Position numbers and translations under genes: made by a program
Shown here: positions 34,822 through 43,124 of the stretch, one piece after another
How positions within the stretch are numbered: the stretch's first letter is position 1
Layout: each line of letters opens with the position of its first letter
Assembly (NCBI RefSeq): GCF_900637185.1
Contig: NZ_LR134352.1
Coordinates: 4,826,001 to 4,890,000 of the forward strand
Direction: 5' to 3'
Source of the DNA: Nocardia asteroides
GTDB taxonomy: Bacteria > Actinomycetota > Actinomycetes > Mycobacteriales > Mycobacteriaceae
Length of the DNA: 64,000 nt
Notes under the pieces: generated by a model
Told to the model about the DNA's origin: nothing
Seen by the model: only the letters and a program-made list of their open reading frames with translations
The model's database searches: none

Positions 34822-36041
34822 AGGGTCACCGGCAGGTGCCGGATGCCGCGGTGGATCAGGCTGGGCCGGTACTCGATCGGCGCGTCGGCCAGGGCCAGTT
34901 CGGGTGCCCGGTCCAGCAGGGCGCGGATGGCCGCCTCGGCTTCGAGCCGGGCCAGCGGCGCGCCGACACAGTAGTGGATCCCCAGGCTGAACCCGAGATG
35001 CTTACGCGGCGGCCGGTTTCCGGTGAACCGGGTGACGTCGAAGGTGTCGGCGTCGCGGTAGACCCGGTCGTCGCGATTGGCCGAGCCGGTGAGCACGACG
35101 ACGCCGTCGCCGCGGCGGAAGGTGTGCTCGCCCACCCGGGTGTCGGCCAGGGCGACCCGGATCGTGAACTGGGTGGGCGCGTCGTAGCGCAGCATCTCGT
35201 CGATCGCCGGTCCCACGAGGTCGGGGTTCGCCCGCAGCAGGGCCAGCTGGTCCGGGTGGCGCAGCAGCGCGAGCATGCCGTTGCCGATCAGGTTGATCGA
35301 GGTCTCCATGCCCGCGACCAGCAGCAACAGCGACATCCCGATCACCTCGGGTTCGGTGAGGACGTCACCGTCCACGCTCGCGGCGACGAGTTCGCTGAGC
35401 AGATCGGGCCCGGGGCGCTGCTTCTTCTCGCCGATCAGCCGCGCGAAGTGCCCCATGCACGCGAGCGCGGCGTCGGTGCGCGCGGTGATGTCGTCGGGGC
35501 CGAGCCAGGAGTCCGGGTCGCTGCCGCGCGCGATCGCCAATTGCCAGGCGCGGAAGCTGTCTCCGTCGGCCGCGTCGGCGCCGAGCAGCCGCACCGCGAC
35601 CATCGCGACGGCCAGCGGCACCGCCAGATCCTCGAGCACGTCGAGCTCGCCGCGTTCAACGGCGGCGTCGACCAGGCCGTCGACGACCGCCCCCGCCACC
35701 GGCGCTATGGCCCCGACCAGCGCGGGCGTGAACGCCTTGGCGACCAGCTTGCGGTAGCGGCCGTGCTCGGGCGGGTCCATCCGGACGAAGGAGCCGGGGA
35801 TGGCGGCGGTGGTGTCGCGGAAGGGGCTGATCCCGGCGGCGTAGCCGTGTCCCCAGTCGGTGCCGGTGAGCACGGCGGCGCATTCCTCGTAGCGGGTCAC
35901 CAGCGTCACCGGGACATCACCCAGCGCGTACGGGAACAGCGGCGTCGCCTCCCTGACCCGGCGGTAGGCCGGGTAGGGGTCGGCCCGGTGCTCGGGCGCG
36001 AAGGCGTCGAAGGTGAGGTCGGCGGGGACAGCGGTACTCAT
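34818..36041 (-). CDS. Cytochrome P450 (central operon, second gene)
   Basis: 407 residues, ATGA overlap with the preceding P450. I-helix LVAGMETSIN near 240 (Met where neighbours have His), ExxR as EMLR near 282, haem loop FSLGIHYCVGAPLA near 344-357. Class I bacterial P450, CYP107-like in general appearance. Directly coupled to the FAD monooxygenase downstream. Substrate unknown. Confidence 0.92.
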   Translation of the reverse strand: MSTAVPADLTFDAFAPEHRADPYPAYRRVREATPLFPYALGDVPVTLVTRYEECAAVLTGTDWGHGYAAGISPFRDTTAAIPGSFVRMDPPEHGRYRKLVAKAFTPALVGAIAPVAGAVVDGLVDAAVERGELDVLEDLAVPLAVAMVAVRLLGADAADGDSFRAWQLAIARGSDPDSWLGPDDITARTDAALACMGHFARLIGEKKQRPGPDLLSELVAASVDGDVLTEPEVIGMSLLLLVAGMETSINLIGNGMLALLRHPDQLALLRANPDLVGPAIDEMLRYDAPTQFTIRVALADTRVGEHTFRRGDGVVVLTGSANRDDRVYRDADTFDVTRFTGNRPPRKHLGFSLGIHYCVGAPLARLEAEAAIRALLDRAPELALADAPIEYRPSLIHRGIRHLPVTL

Positions 36042-37276
36042 CGGCCCTCCAGGCTGATTCGCAGTTCGGACATGCCGCGCACCACCACGTTCGGGCGGTA
36101 CGGCGGTTCGGCGAGCAGTTCCATCCGCTCGACCCGGGTGGCGACCGCGCGCAGCACCGTCTGCATCTCCAGGCGGGCCAGCGGCGCGCCGAGGCAGTAG
36201 TGCAGCCCGAGCCCGAACGACAGGTGCCGCTCCGGTCGCTGCCCAGGGCGGTAGCGGCCGATGTCGAACCGGTCGGCGTCGGGGAAAGCCCCGGGATCGC
36301 GGGCCGCGGAGCCGATCAGCACGATCACCGCGTCGCCGGGCACGAAGGTCCGTCCGGCGAGCTCGATCTCGTGTCGCGCGGTGCGGGTGGTCAGGTGCAC
36401 GGGCGGGTCGTAGCGCAGTACCTCGTCGACGGCCGGGCCGCACAGCGCGGGGTCCGCGCGCAGCCGGGCGAACTGGTCGGGGTGGCGGATCAGGGCCAGC
36501 AGGCCGTTGCCGATGAGGTTGACGGTGGTCTCGTGCCCGGCCACGACCAGGATCAGCAGGGTGCCGATCAGTTCGGTGCGGGTCAGCCGGACGCCGGCGT
36601 CCTCGGCGTGCACCAGGGCGGTGATCAGGTCGTCGCGCGGGTCGCGGCGGCGCTGGGCGATCAGGTCGCCGAAGAAATCGGTGAAGGCGTGCACGGCGGT
36701 GGTGCGGGCGGCCAGTTCGGCGGGGCTGAGCAGGGTGTCGGGATCGAGGCCGCGCGCGATGTGCGCGGAGATCTCGCGCACATGGGCGTGGGCTTCGGCG
36801 GGCACGCCGAGCAGTTCGCAGATCAGGGTCAGCGGTACGGGATAGGCCAGCGCCTCGAGCACGTCGGTCTCGCGCTCGGCCAGGATTGCGGTGAGCAGTT
36901 CGGCGACGAGCCGCTCGGCGCGCTCGTGCAGCCCGGCCACGGTGCGGGCGGTGAAGGCCTTGCCGACCAGGCCGCGCAGCCGAGTGTGGTCCGGCGGTTC
37001 CATCCACAGGAACGACCCGGGCAGTTCCACCTCGCTGTCGCCGTGCAGCAGTTCCGGTTCCTCGGCGTGGCTCCAGCGCGGGTCGCTCAGGATCGCCTGC
37101 GCCTGGGCGTGCCGGGGCACCAGGTGCACCTCGTGCGGGCCCGGCACGAACGGGCCGGCGGCACGCAGGGTCGCGTAGCTTCGGTAGGGGTCGTGGCGGC
37201 AGTGCGGGGCGACGCTCTCCAGCACCGCGATCTGTACCGGAGTCGGGTCCCCGACCGCGACATGATCGGACGTCAC
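36038..37276 (-). CDS. Cytochrome P450 (central operon, first gene)
   Basis: 412 residues from a GTG behind AAGGAG. I-helix VVAGHETTVN near 243, ExxR as EVLR near 286, haem loop FGLGLHYCLGAPLA near 348-361. The SFLWMEPPDHTRLRGLV segment near 88 matches the P450 at 32240. First gene of the minus-strand P450-P450-FAD-P450 operon, transcribed from the 214-bp divergent gap shared with module B. Confidence 0.92.
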   Translation of the reverse strand: MTSDHVAVGDPTPVQIAVLESVAPHCRHDPYRSYATLRAAGPFVPGPHEVHLVPRHAQAQAILSDPRWSHAEEPELLHGDSEVELPGSFLWMEPPDHTRLRGLVGKAFTARTVAGLHERAERLVAELLTAILAERETDVLEALAYPVPLTLICELLGVPAEAHAHVREISAHIARGLDPDTLLSPAELAARTTAVHAFTDFFGDLIAQRRRDPRDDLITALVHAEDAGVRLTRTELIGTLLILVVAGHETTVNLIGNGLLALIRHPDQFARLRADPALCGPAVDEVLRYDPPVHLTTRTARHEIELAGRTFVPGDAVIVLIGSAARDPGAFPDADRFDIGRYRPGQRPERHLSFGLGLHYCLGAPLARLEMQTVLRAVATRVERMELLAEPPYRPNVVVRGMSELRISLEGR

Positions 37277-37490
37277 CGGCAGCTCCTTGCGCGATATTTC
37301 GGTGTGCGAATTCGCCGCTCATCGTCGCCGCCCGGGAACGCCGAATTCGCGCAGTATCGGCCGCTCCGATCGGGCGATAGCCGAATATCTTTATCAGGCA
37401 GCGCAATTGGGCGATCGACGGTGATTATCGGCGCGTGTATTTCGGAAGTCGTTCAACACGATTTCATATGGCACTGTTGTCGTTTCGGTC
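37277..37490. promoter_or_regulatory. AT-richer divergent promoter region of the P450 operon and module B
   Basis: This 214-bp gap is richer in A/T than its surroundings. It contains GCGAATTCGC (37306-37315), a perfect 10-bp palindrome, and a related palindrome CGAATTCG (37342-37349), centres 35 bp apart, on the P450 side. No convincing -35/-10 pair or ribosome site was found before the ATG at 37491. A shared regulator for both operons is plausible. Confidence 0.45.
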
Positions 37491-39140
37491 ATGAATTCCT
37501 CGGGTTCGGGCGACACGCTCGGTACGCTGCTGGCCGCCGTCGCCACCGCGCATCCACAGGTGCGGGCGACGTTCTGGTCGGTGTCCGAACACCTCGGCTA
37601 CGCCGAGCTGCGGCAGCGGGCGGACACCACCGCCACCGCCCTGCGGCGGCGCGGGATCGGCCGCGGGGAACCGGTGGGCATCCTGTCGCCGAACGCGCCG
37701 GAGTTCCTGACCGCGCTGTTCGGGATCGCCGGGGCGGGCGGGGCGGCCACTCCCCTGCCGCTGCCCGTCGGCGCCCGCGCGACGGCGGCGTATCCGGCCA
37801 AACTGGCCGCGATCACCGCGGCCGCCGGGATGCGCACCGTGCTGGTGTCACCGCGATTCGCGTCGATGATCCCGCTGCTCGGCGGCATCGGCGTCGAGTT
37901 CGTCGACACCACCGGCCTGATCACCGGCGTGACCGCCGAGCCGGACATCCTGCCCGACCTCGGCCCCGGCGACGCGGCGATCGTCCAGTTCACCTCGGGC
38001 AGCACCGCGCTGTCCAAGGGAGTGCGGCTGACCCACGCCAATGTGGTGGCCGGGCTGTCCGCGATCCGCACCGGCATCGACCTCGGGCTGACCGACCAGG
38101 GCGGTTTCTGGCTGCCGCTGTTCCACGACATGGGCCTGTTCGGCACGCTGTCGGCGGTGCTGCGCGGCATCCCCGCCCATGTCTGGTCGCCGCTGGCCTT
38201 CGTCAAGGACCCGGCGCGCTGGCTGTCCGAGTTCGCGGCCACCGGGACCACCATCACCGCCATGCCGAACTTCGGCTACGAGGCGTTGCTCGGCGCGATC
38301 CCGCCCGAGCGCGTCGCCGACTACGACCTGAGCCACTGGCGGATCGCGTTCAACGGCGCCGAGCCGATCGCGGAGCCGGTGGTGAGCGCCTTCTGCGCGC
38401 GGTTCGCGCCGGCCGGGTTCGCGCCGTCGACGATGTTCGGCGTGTACGGCATGGCCGAGGCCACCCTGGCCGTGGCGTTCCCGCCGCTGCTGCGCGAGCC
38501 CGTGTTCGAGTGGGTCGACCGCGCACGGCTGTCGGATTCGGCACTGGCCCAGCCGGTTCCGCGCACCGATGCCGGTGCCAGGGCCGTGGCCTCGGTCGGT
38601 GCGCCGGTGGCCGGGATCGCGCTGCGCATCGTCGACCTCGACAGCGGCGCGGAGCTGCCCGACGGCCGGGTCGGCGAGATCCTCATCCAGGGCGCGCCCG
38701 TCACCCCCGGCTATCTGAGCGCCGACCCGGACGCGGTCGCCGACCGGTTCACCGACGGCTGGCTGCGCACCGGCGACCTCGGCTACCGCCGCGACGGCGA
38801 ACTGTTCGTCACCGGCCGCTGCAAGGACATGATCACCGTGCGCGGCGTGAACTACTACGCCCAGGACGTGGAGGCCGCGGTCCGTGACCTCGACGGCATC
38901 CACCAGGCCCGCTGCACCGCCGCCGTCGATCCCGACGACGACGTGATCGCGCTGATCGCCGAGACCGAACGCACCGGGCCCGACGCCGAAGCCCTCGCCG
39001 CCGCCGTGCGGGCCGCCGTCGCCGCCCACCTCGGGCTCTCCGCGGTGCGGGTGCACCTGGTGCCGCCGCGCAGCATCCCCCGCACCAGCAGCGGCAAGCT
39101 CCAGCGGCTGGCCGCCCGTGACCTGATCGGCCGGCGCTGA
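37491..39140 (+). CDS. Fatty acyl-AMP ligase, FAAL (module B)
   Basis: 549 residues. P-loop FTSGSTALSKGV near 165-176, FWLPLFHDMGLFG near 204, MPNFGYEAL near 258, NGAEPIAEPV near 286, YGMAEATLAV near 320, GWLRTGDLGY near 423 and TSSGKLQRL near 536. PLFHDMGL and NGAEPI favour a FAAL that loads an ACP rather than CoA. Probable partner is the ACP at 40509. Clearly diverged from the module A FAAL, so the two may take different chains. First gene of module B. Confidence 0.92.
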   Translation: MNSSGSGDTLGTLLAAVATAHPQVRATFWSVSEHLGYAELRQRADTTATALRRRGIGRGEPVGILSPNAPEFLTALFGIAGAGGAATPLPLPVGARATAAYPAKLAAITAAAGMRTVLVSPRFASMIPLLGGIGVEFVDTTGLITGVTAEPDILPDLGPGDAAIVQFTSGSTALSKGVRLTHANVVAGLSAIRTGIDLGLTDQGGFWLPLFHDMGLFGTLSAVLRGIPAHVWSPLAFVKDPARWLSEFAATGTTITAMPNFGYEALLGAIPPERVADYDLSHWRIAFNGAEPIAEPVVSAFCARFAPAGFAPSTMFGVYGMAEATLAVAFPPLLREPVFEWVDRARLSDSALAQPVPRTDAGARAVASVGAPVAGIALRIVDLDSGAELPDGRVGEILIQGAPVTPGYLSADPDAVADRFTDGWLRTGDLGYRRDGELFVTGRCKDMITVRGVNYYAQDVEAAVRDLDGIHQARCTAAVDPDDDVIALIAETERTGPDAEALAAAVRAAVAAHLGLSAVRVHLVPPRSIPRTSSGKLQRLAARDLIGRR

Positions 39141-39178
39141 CCCGCGCCACCCACCCCGCGACCGAATGGGAGTGCCCC

Positions 39179-39967
39179 GTGCACAGTTACGACATCTTCC
39201 GCCACTACGAACGCCTGCACTGGAACCTCGGCGACCTCGCCCTGGACACCGTCGACCCGGCCCTGGTCCGCCCCGAGTACATCACCCTGGCCAAGAGCGC
39301 GGCGATGGGCGAGTCCAATGTGATCGCGGCCGTGCACGGCTTCCTCGACGAGTTCGTCGACGACTACGACTTCTCCACCTTCGCGGTGGTGTGGGGCTAT
39401 CAGGAAGTGCAGCACCACTACGCCTTCCGCGCCTGGCTGCGCGCCGTCGGCGAGGACGTCGCCGACCGCGCGGTCGACGCGATGCGCGAGCCGTACGCGC
39501 CGGGCAGCACGCCCTCGGCGACCCTGGCCACCAACATCATCTCCGAGCTCACGGTCAATCACGTGTACCGGGCGGTGTCGGGCTGGGTGGCCGAGCCGGT
39601 GCTGAAGACGTTGCTGCTCAACGCCAGTCGTGACGAGGCGGGCCATGCCCGGGAGTTCATCCACTACACCACCGAGCGGCTGCGCAGGCGGCCCGAGGAA
39701 CTGCCGTCGGTGCTCGAGACGCTCTACGTCTACAGCTCCGAGGCCAAGATCAAGCATCCGGTGAGCACGTTCAAGGCCGGCATCGCCGAACTGGGCGACC
39801 ACGAGACCATCGACACCGGCTTCGACCTGTTCCTCGAGCAGGTCGCCGCCGAGGGCGAGCTCGAGGTGCTGCACGACAAGGTACGCCGCACCTTCGCCGG
39901 CATCACCGGCCTCGACCTGTCCAGCAACGCGAAGGTGCGCCGCGCCCTCGCCGACGCCATCGCCTGA
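39179..39967 (+). CDS. Ferritin-like diiron protein (module B)
   Basis: 262 residues from a GTG. A four-helix diiron ligand set can be read: E45, E76-x-x-H79 (QEVQHHY), E123, E153-x-x-H156 (DEAGHAREF). This spacing is that of acyl-ACP desaturases and related ferritin-like oxygenases, although the protein is shorter than plant or mycobacterial desaturases. It may desaturate or hydroxylate the ACP-bound chain. Stop and next start share one base (TGATG), giving tight coupling. Confidence 0.82.
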   Translation: MHSYDIFRHYERLHWNLGDLALDTVDPALVRPEYITLAKSAAMGESNVIAAVHGFLDEFVDDYDFSTFAVVWGYQEVQHHYAFRAWLRAVGEDVADRAVDAMREPYAPGSTPSATLATNIISELTVNHVYRAVSGWVAEPVLKTLLLNASRDEAGHAREFIHYTTERLRRRPEELPSVLETLYVYSSEAKIKHPVSTFKAGIAELGDHETIDTGFDLFLEQVAAEGELEVLHDKVRRTFAGITGLDLSSNAKVRRALADAIA

Positions 39968-40512
39968 TGACCACCGGCGACCGGCCCGCGACGGTCGAGG
40001 TGCCGTGGTCGGTGATCCCCGACTACCACTGCTTCGGCTGCTCCCCGCACAACCCCACCGGCCTGCGGCTGACGTTCACCCCCCGCGACGACGGCGCCCT
40101 GGTGGCCGCGTTCCGGCTCGGGCGCGCGTTCGAGTCCTATCCCGGCGTGGTGCACGGCGGCCTGATCGGCGTGATCTGCGACGAGGTGATGGGCAACCTG
40201 ATCGTGCTGGCCCGCCAGGTGCCCGCCTTCACCGTCTCCCAGCGCACCCGCTTCCTCACCCCGCTGGCCGTCGACCGCGACTACCGCTGTGTGGCGACGC
40301 TGCCCACCGGCCGCGGCGCGGGCCCGATTCCGGCGCAGGCGGAGATCCTCGACCTCGACGGCGCGGTGTGCGCCTCCTCGACCGCCACCTACCAGCCGTT
40401 CGACCTGCACGCCGAGCGTGCCCGGCTGACTCTCGGCGACGACGATGTCGCCCTGCTCGACCACGCCCTGTCCACGGCGAACACCTTCTCCCCGAACGGA
40501 GCCCGGCCATGA
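39967..40512 (+). CDS. PaaI-type hotdog thioesterase (module B)
   Basis: 181 residues. The hotdog signature VVHGGLIGVICDEVMGNL holds the usual HGG and helix Asp. The N-terminal CFGCSPHNPTGLRL is a common feature of a PaaI subgroup. Its place between the diiron protein and the ACP suggests release or proofreading of the acyl-ACP. The start overlaps the previous stop, and its stop overlaps the ACP start (ATGA). Confidence 0.87.
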   Translation: MTTGDRPATVEVPWSVIPDYHCFGCSPHNPTGLRLTFTPRDDGALVAAFRLGRAFESYPGVVHGGLIGVICDEVMGNLIVLARQVPAFTVSQRTRFLTPLAVDRDYRCVATLPTGRGAGPIPAQAEILDLDGAVCASSTATYQPFDLHAERARLTLGDDDVALLDHALSTANTFSPNGARP

Positions 40513-40772
40513 CCACCACTTCCGCCGACACCATCCTGCGCACGGTCACCGAGATCGCGATCTCCGAGACCGGCCTGCCCGCCGCCGACCTCACCCCCGA
40601 CGCCGACCTGCGCGCCATGGCGGGCGTGGACTCGGTGCGGGTGCTGCGCATGGTCGCCCGGATCGAGCGCACCTTCGACATCGAACTCGAGGACGCCGAC
40701 GTCTTCGGCATGTCCACCCTGGCCGAGGTCACCGCGGTGGTGGAGCGCGCGGTGCGGGAGACCTCGTCGTGA
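40509..40772 (+). CDS. Dedicated acyl carrier protein (module B)
   Basis: 87 residues. The phosphopantetheine site is S42 in AGVDSVRVLRM, and helix II is RIERTFDIELEDADVF. Overlaps its neighbours at both ends by 4 nt. Little similarity to the module A ACP beyond the core motif, consistent with two separate acyl lines. Confidence 0.92.
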   Translation: MTTTSADTILRTVTEIAISETGLPAADLTPDADLRAMAGVDSVRVLRMVARIERTFDIELEDADVFGMSTLAEVTAVVERAVRETSS

Positions 40773-41602
40773 CCGCCGTCGCCGACACCAATCAGCACTA
40801 CGATCTCGATCCCGACATCTTCGGCCAGTTCCTGGATCCGCTGCGCAAGTACAGCTCCGGGCTGTACGAATCCGAGGACGACACTCTGGAACAGGCGCAG
40901 CGCAACAAGCTGCGGTTCGTCGCCGACCGGCTCGGGCTGTGCGGCGGCGAACAGCTGCTCGACGTGGGCTGCGGGTGGGGCTCGCTGATCCTGTACATGG
41001 CCGGGGAACTGGGCTGTCGCACACTGGGGGTGAGCCCGGCGCCGCGCCAGCACGACTACATCGCCGAGCAGGCGGCGGCGCGCGGCGTGGCCCACCTGGT
41101 CGACACCAGGGTCGGGCATTTCGAGCACCTCGACCTGCCCGCCCGCGGATTCGACGCCGTCACGCTGCTCGGTTCGATCGTGCACATGCCCGACCCCGAC
41201 GCGGTGTTCCGGCGGGCCAGGTCGGTGCTGCGCCGCGGCGGCACGCTGTACGTGTCGGAGAGCTGCTTCCGCAACGCCGCCAACCGGACCGCGTTCGACG
41301 ACCGGGCCGGCACCGGATTCGTCCGCGAGGCGATCTTCGGTTTCGGTGAGCTGCGCCCGCTGTCGGAGCTGATCGCGGCCGCCGAGAACGCCGGCTTCTC
41401 GGTGATCTCGGTCGACGATCTCACCGAGCACTACCGGCGCACCATCGAGGACTGGATCGCCAATGTCGACGCCGCCGCCGCGCGCATCGACACCCACGGT
41501 CCCGGCTTGGCCGCCGAGCTGCGCCGCTATCTCGAGATCGCCAACGCGGGCTGGGGTTACACCACCAAGCACTACGCGCTGGTCTGCCGGAATGCGAGGT
41601 AG
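40769..41602 (+). CDS. Cyclopropane-fatty-acid-synthase-like SAM methyltransferase (module B)
   Basis: 277 residues from a GTG overlapping the ACP stop. HYDLDPDIFGQFLD and KYSSGLYES at 10-36 correspond to the CFA synthase entry motif; SAM motif LLDVGCGWGSL at 63-73. More diverged from classic CFA synthase than the module A enzyme, and its C-terminus is shorter. Methyl transfer to an unsaturated ACP-bound chain is likely; a different acceptor is possible. Confidence 0.85.
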   Translation: MTAVADTNQHYDLDPDIFGQFLDPLRKYSSGLYESEDDTLEQAQRNKLRFVADRLGLCGGEQLLDVGCGWGSLILYMAGELGCRTLGVSPAPRQHDYIAEQAAARGVAHLVDTRVGHFEHLDLPARGFDAVTLLGSIVHMPDPDAVFRRARSVLRRGGTLYVSESCFRNAANRTAFDDRAGTGFVREAIFGFGELRPLSELIAAAENAGFSVISVDDLTEHYRRTIEDWIANVDAAAARIDTHGPGLAAELRRYLEIANAGWGYTTKHYALVCRNAR

Positions 41603-41606
41603 CGCC

Positions 41607-42449
41607 ATGATCGGCACAGCGGGGCTGCTGCCGGTGCCGGAGCTGGTCACCGCGGTCGACAGCTTCCTGGCCGCGTCACCGGCGACGCGCGCCTGGGACG
41701 TGGAGACCGCCGTGGACTGGGCCGCCGCCGACGCGGGCAGGCTCACCGAGGGACAGCGTTCGGCGGTGCAGTTCGTGACCCTCATCGAGGACCACCTGCC
41801 CGGCTACTTCGACGTGTATCACCGGCACTTCCCGGTCGACGACACCGTGGACCTGCCCACCTTCGAACACAATCGGGAGCTCTACCACTTCACCGTGCGG
41901 TGGGCGCTCGAGGAGGACACCCACGCCAGGGCGCTGGCCCGCTATCAGGAGGCGGCGGGGATGGCGCAGCGGTCCACGCTGCGCTCGGAGCTGGCGGTGG
42001 AGGGGCACAAGCCGTTCGACCTGCCCTACGACCATCCGGTGCAGTTCTTCGCCTACGCCCTGGTGCAGGAGAAGGCCACGCAGATGTACTACCAGCAGCT
42101 GCGTGACGTGGTCGCCGACCCGGTGCTGGCCGGGGTGCTCACCCGGTTGTCGCGCGACGAGGCCCGCCATTTCAGCTTCATGGCCGACGTGGTGACCCGC
42201 TACCTGCGCCACGACGGTGACGCCGTGGTCACGCCGATCCGCGACGTGGTCGCCCACTTCCGGATGCCGCTGTCGGACACCCTGCGCGGCTACTGGCGCT
42301 GGGCACTGAAGATCGCGGACGTGGCCGACTACGACCACACCGCCGCCTACGAACACCTGGTGAAGGTGATCGACCGCGCCGTCGACGCGCGCACCGAACC
42401 GGTCGACGAACTGGTCGCCTTCGTCGAGAGCTGCCGCGCGCTGGCCTGA
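41607..42449 (+). CDS. Acyl-ACP desaturase-like diiron enzyme (module B)
   Basis: 280 residues from the ATG at 41607. Diiron ligands match the soluble acyl-ACP desaturase (DesA) family: E61 in LIEDHLPGY, E103-x-x-H106 in LEEDTHARAL, E155, and E185-x-x-H188 in DEARHFSF. Mycobacterial DesA1/2 are the nearest concept. It should introduce a double bond into an acyl-ACP, giving a substrate for the adjacent methyltransferase. Last gene of module B, ended by a large hairpin. Confidence 0.9.
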   Translation: MIGTAGLLPVPELVTAVDSFLAASPATRAWDVETAVDWAAADAGRLTEGQRSAVQFVTLIEDHLPGYFDVYHRHFPVDDTVDLPTFEHNRELYHFTVRWALEEDTHARALARYQEAAGMAQRSTLRSELAVEGHKPFDLPYDHPVQFFAYALVQEKATQMYYQQLRDVVADPVLAGVLTRLSRDEARHFSFMADVVTRYLRHDGDAVVTPIRDVVAHFRMPLSDTLRGYWRWALKIADVADYDHTAAYEHLVKVIDRAVDARTEPVDELVAFVESCRALA

Positions 42450-42453
42450 GCCG

Positions 42454-42500
42454 ACGACTCCGGCCCCGCCCCGATCGTCTCGGGACGGGGCCGGAGTCGT
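42454..42500 (+). terminator. Long hairpin terminator at the right border of the lipid cluster
   Basis: ACGACTCCGGCCCCG pairs perfectly with CGGGGCCGGAGTCGT (15 bp), with an inner CCCGA/TCGGG stem and a 5-nt loop, followed by TTCTC. It lies 4 bp after the module B stop and next to the convergent hotdog gene. Confidence 0.88.
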
Positions 42501-42503
42501 TTC

Positions 42504-42971
42504 TCAATTGCCCTGGGCCAGCACGAGAATGGTGGTGGTGCCGTGGGCGATGAGCTTGCCCGCCGCGTCGGTGATACGTCCCTCCGCGGTCGCGGTGCGG
42601 CGTCCGACGTGCACGGCGGTGGCGTCGCAGGTGAGCCTGCTGCCGTCCAGCGTCACCGCGCGGATGAAGTTCACCTTCAGTTCCAGCGTGGTGTAGGCGA
42701 CGCCGTCGCCGAGTTCGGTGAACACCGCGCTGCCCATGGCGGTGTCCATGAGGGTGGCCAGTACTCCGCCGTGCACCGTGAACATCGCGTTGATGGTCGC
42801 CGGATTCGGGTCCAGGTGATAGCGCGTGCGGCCTTTCGACGCGCTGTCCAGCCGGATGCCGAGCGAATCGCCGACCCCCAGCTTCTCCTGCAGTCCGCGT
42901 TCGAATACCGCGGTCAATTCCGCGACCCGCCGCTGCGCGGTCGCGTCGACGTCGATTTCGGTACTTGTCAT
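42504..42971 (-). CDS. PaaI-type hotdog thioesterase
   Basis: 155 residues from the ATG at 42971 with a strong GGGAGG site. TVHGGVLATLMDTAMGSAVF is the PaaI active-site turn and helix; VGRRTATAEGRITDAAGKL is the usual C-terminal strand block. It probably hydrolyses acyl- or aryl-CoA/ACP thioesters. Monocistronic, divergent from the P450 at 43125. Confidence 0.88.
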   Translation of the reverse strand: MTSTEIDVDATAQRRVAELTAVFERGLQEKLGVGDSLGIRLDSASKGRTRYHLDPNPATINAMFTVHGGVLATLMDTAMGSAVFTELGDGVAYTTLELKVNFIRAVTLDGSRLTCDATAVHVGRRTATAEGRITDAAGKLIAHGTTTILVLAQGN

Positions 42972-43080
42972 GGTCTTCCTCCCTGCGGACGATTCGGCTC
43001 CCATTCGAGCAGCGTTCGGTGAATTCCGGTTCGCCGCAGCCGATTCCATGCCCAGCTCCGATCGCCTGATCGGGATCGCG

Positions 43081-43109
43081 CGCGTCCGGCGAGTCGTTCG
43101 CCGGACGCG
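43081..43109. promoter_or_regulatory. 12-bp inverted repeat upstream of the P450 gene
   Basis: CGCGTCCGGCGA and TCGCCGGACGCG form a perfect inverted repeat with a 5-bp spacer, ending 3 bp before TACCGT (43112-43117), a -10-like hexamer 7 nt before the ATG. It overlaps the place of the -35 element, so it may be an operator for the P450 or for both divergent genes. Confidence 0.5.
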
Positions 43110-43124
43110 GGTACCGTCGGTGAG

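Noticed and set aside
24860..42449. Modular PKS or NRPS cluster
   Set aside because: No ketosynthase, acyltransferase, condensation or peptide-type adenylation domain was found; the adenylating enzymes carry FAAL motifs.
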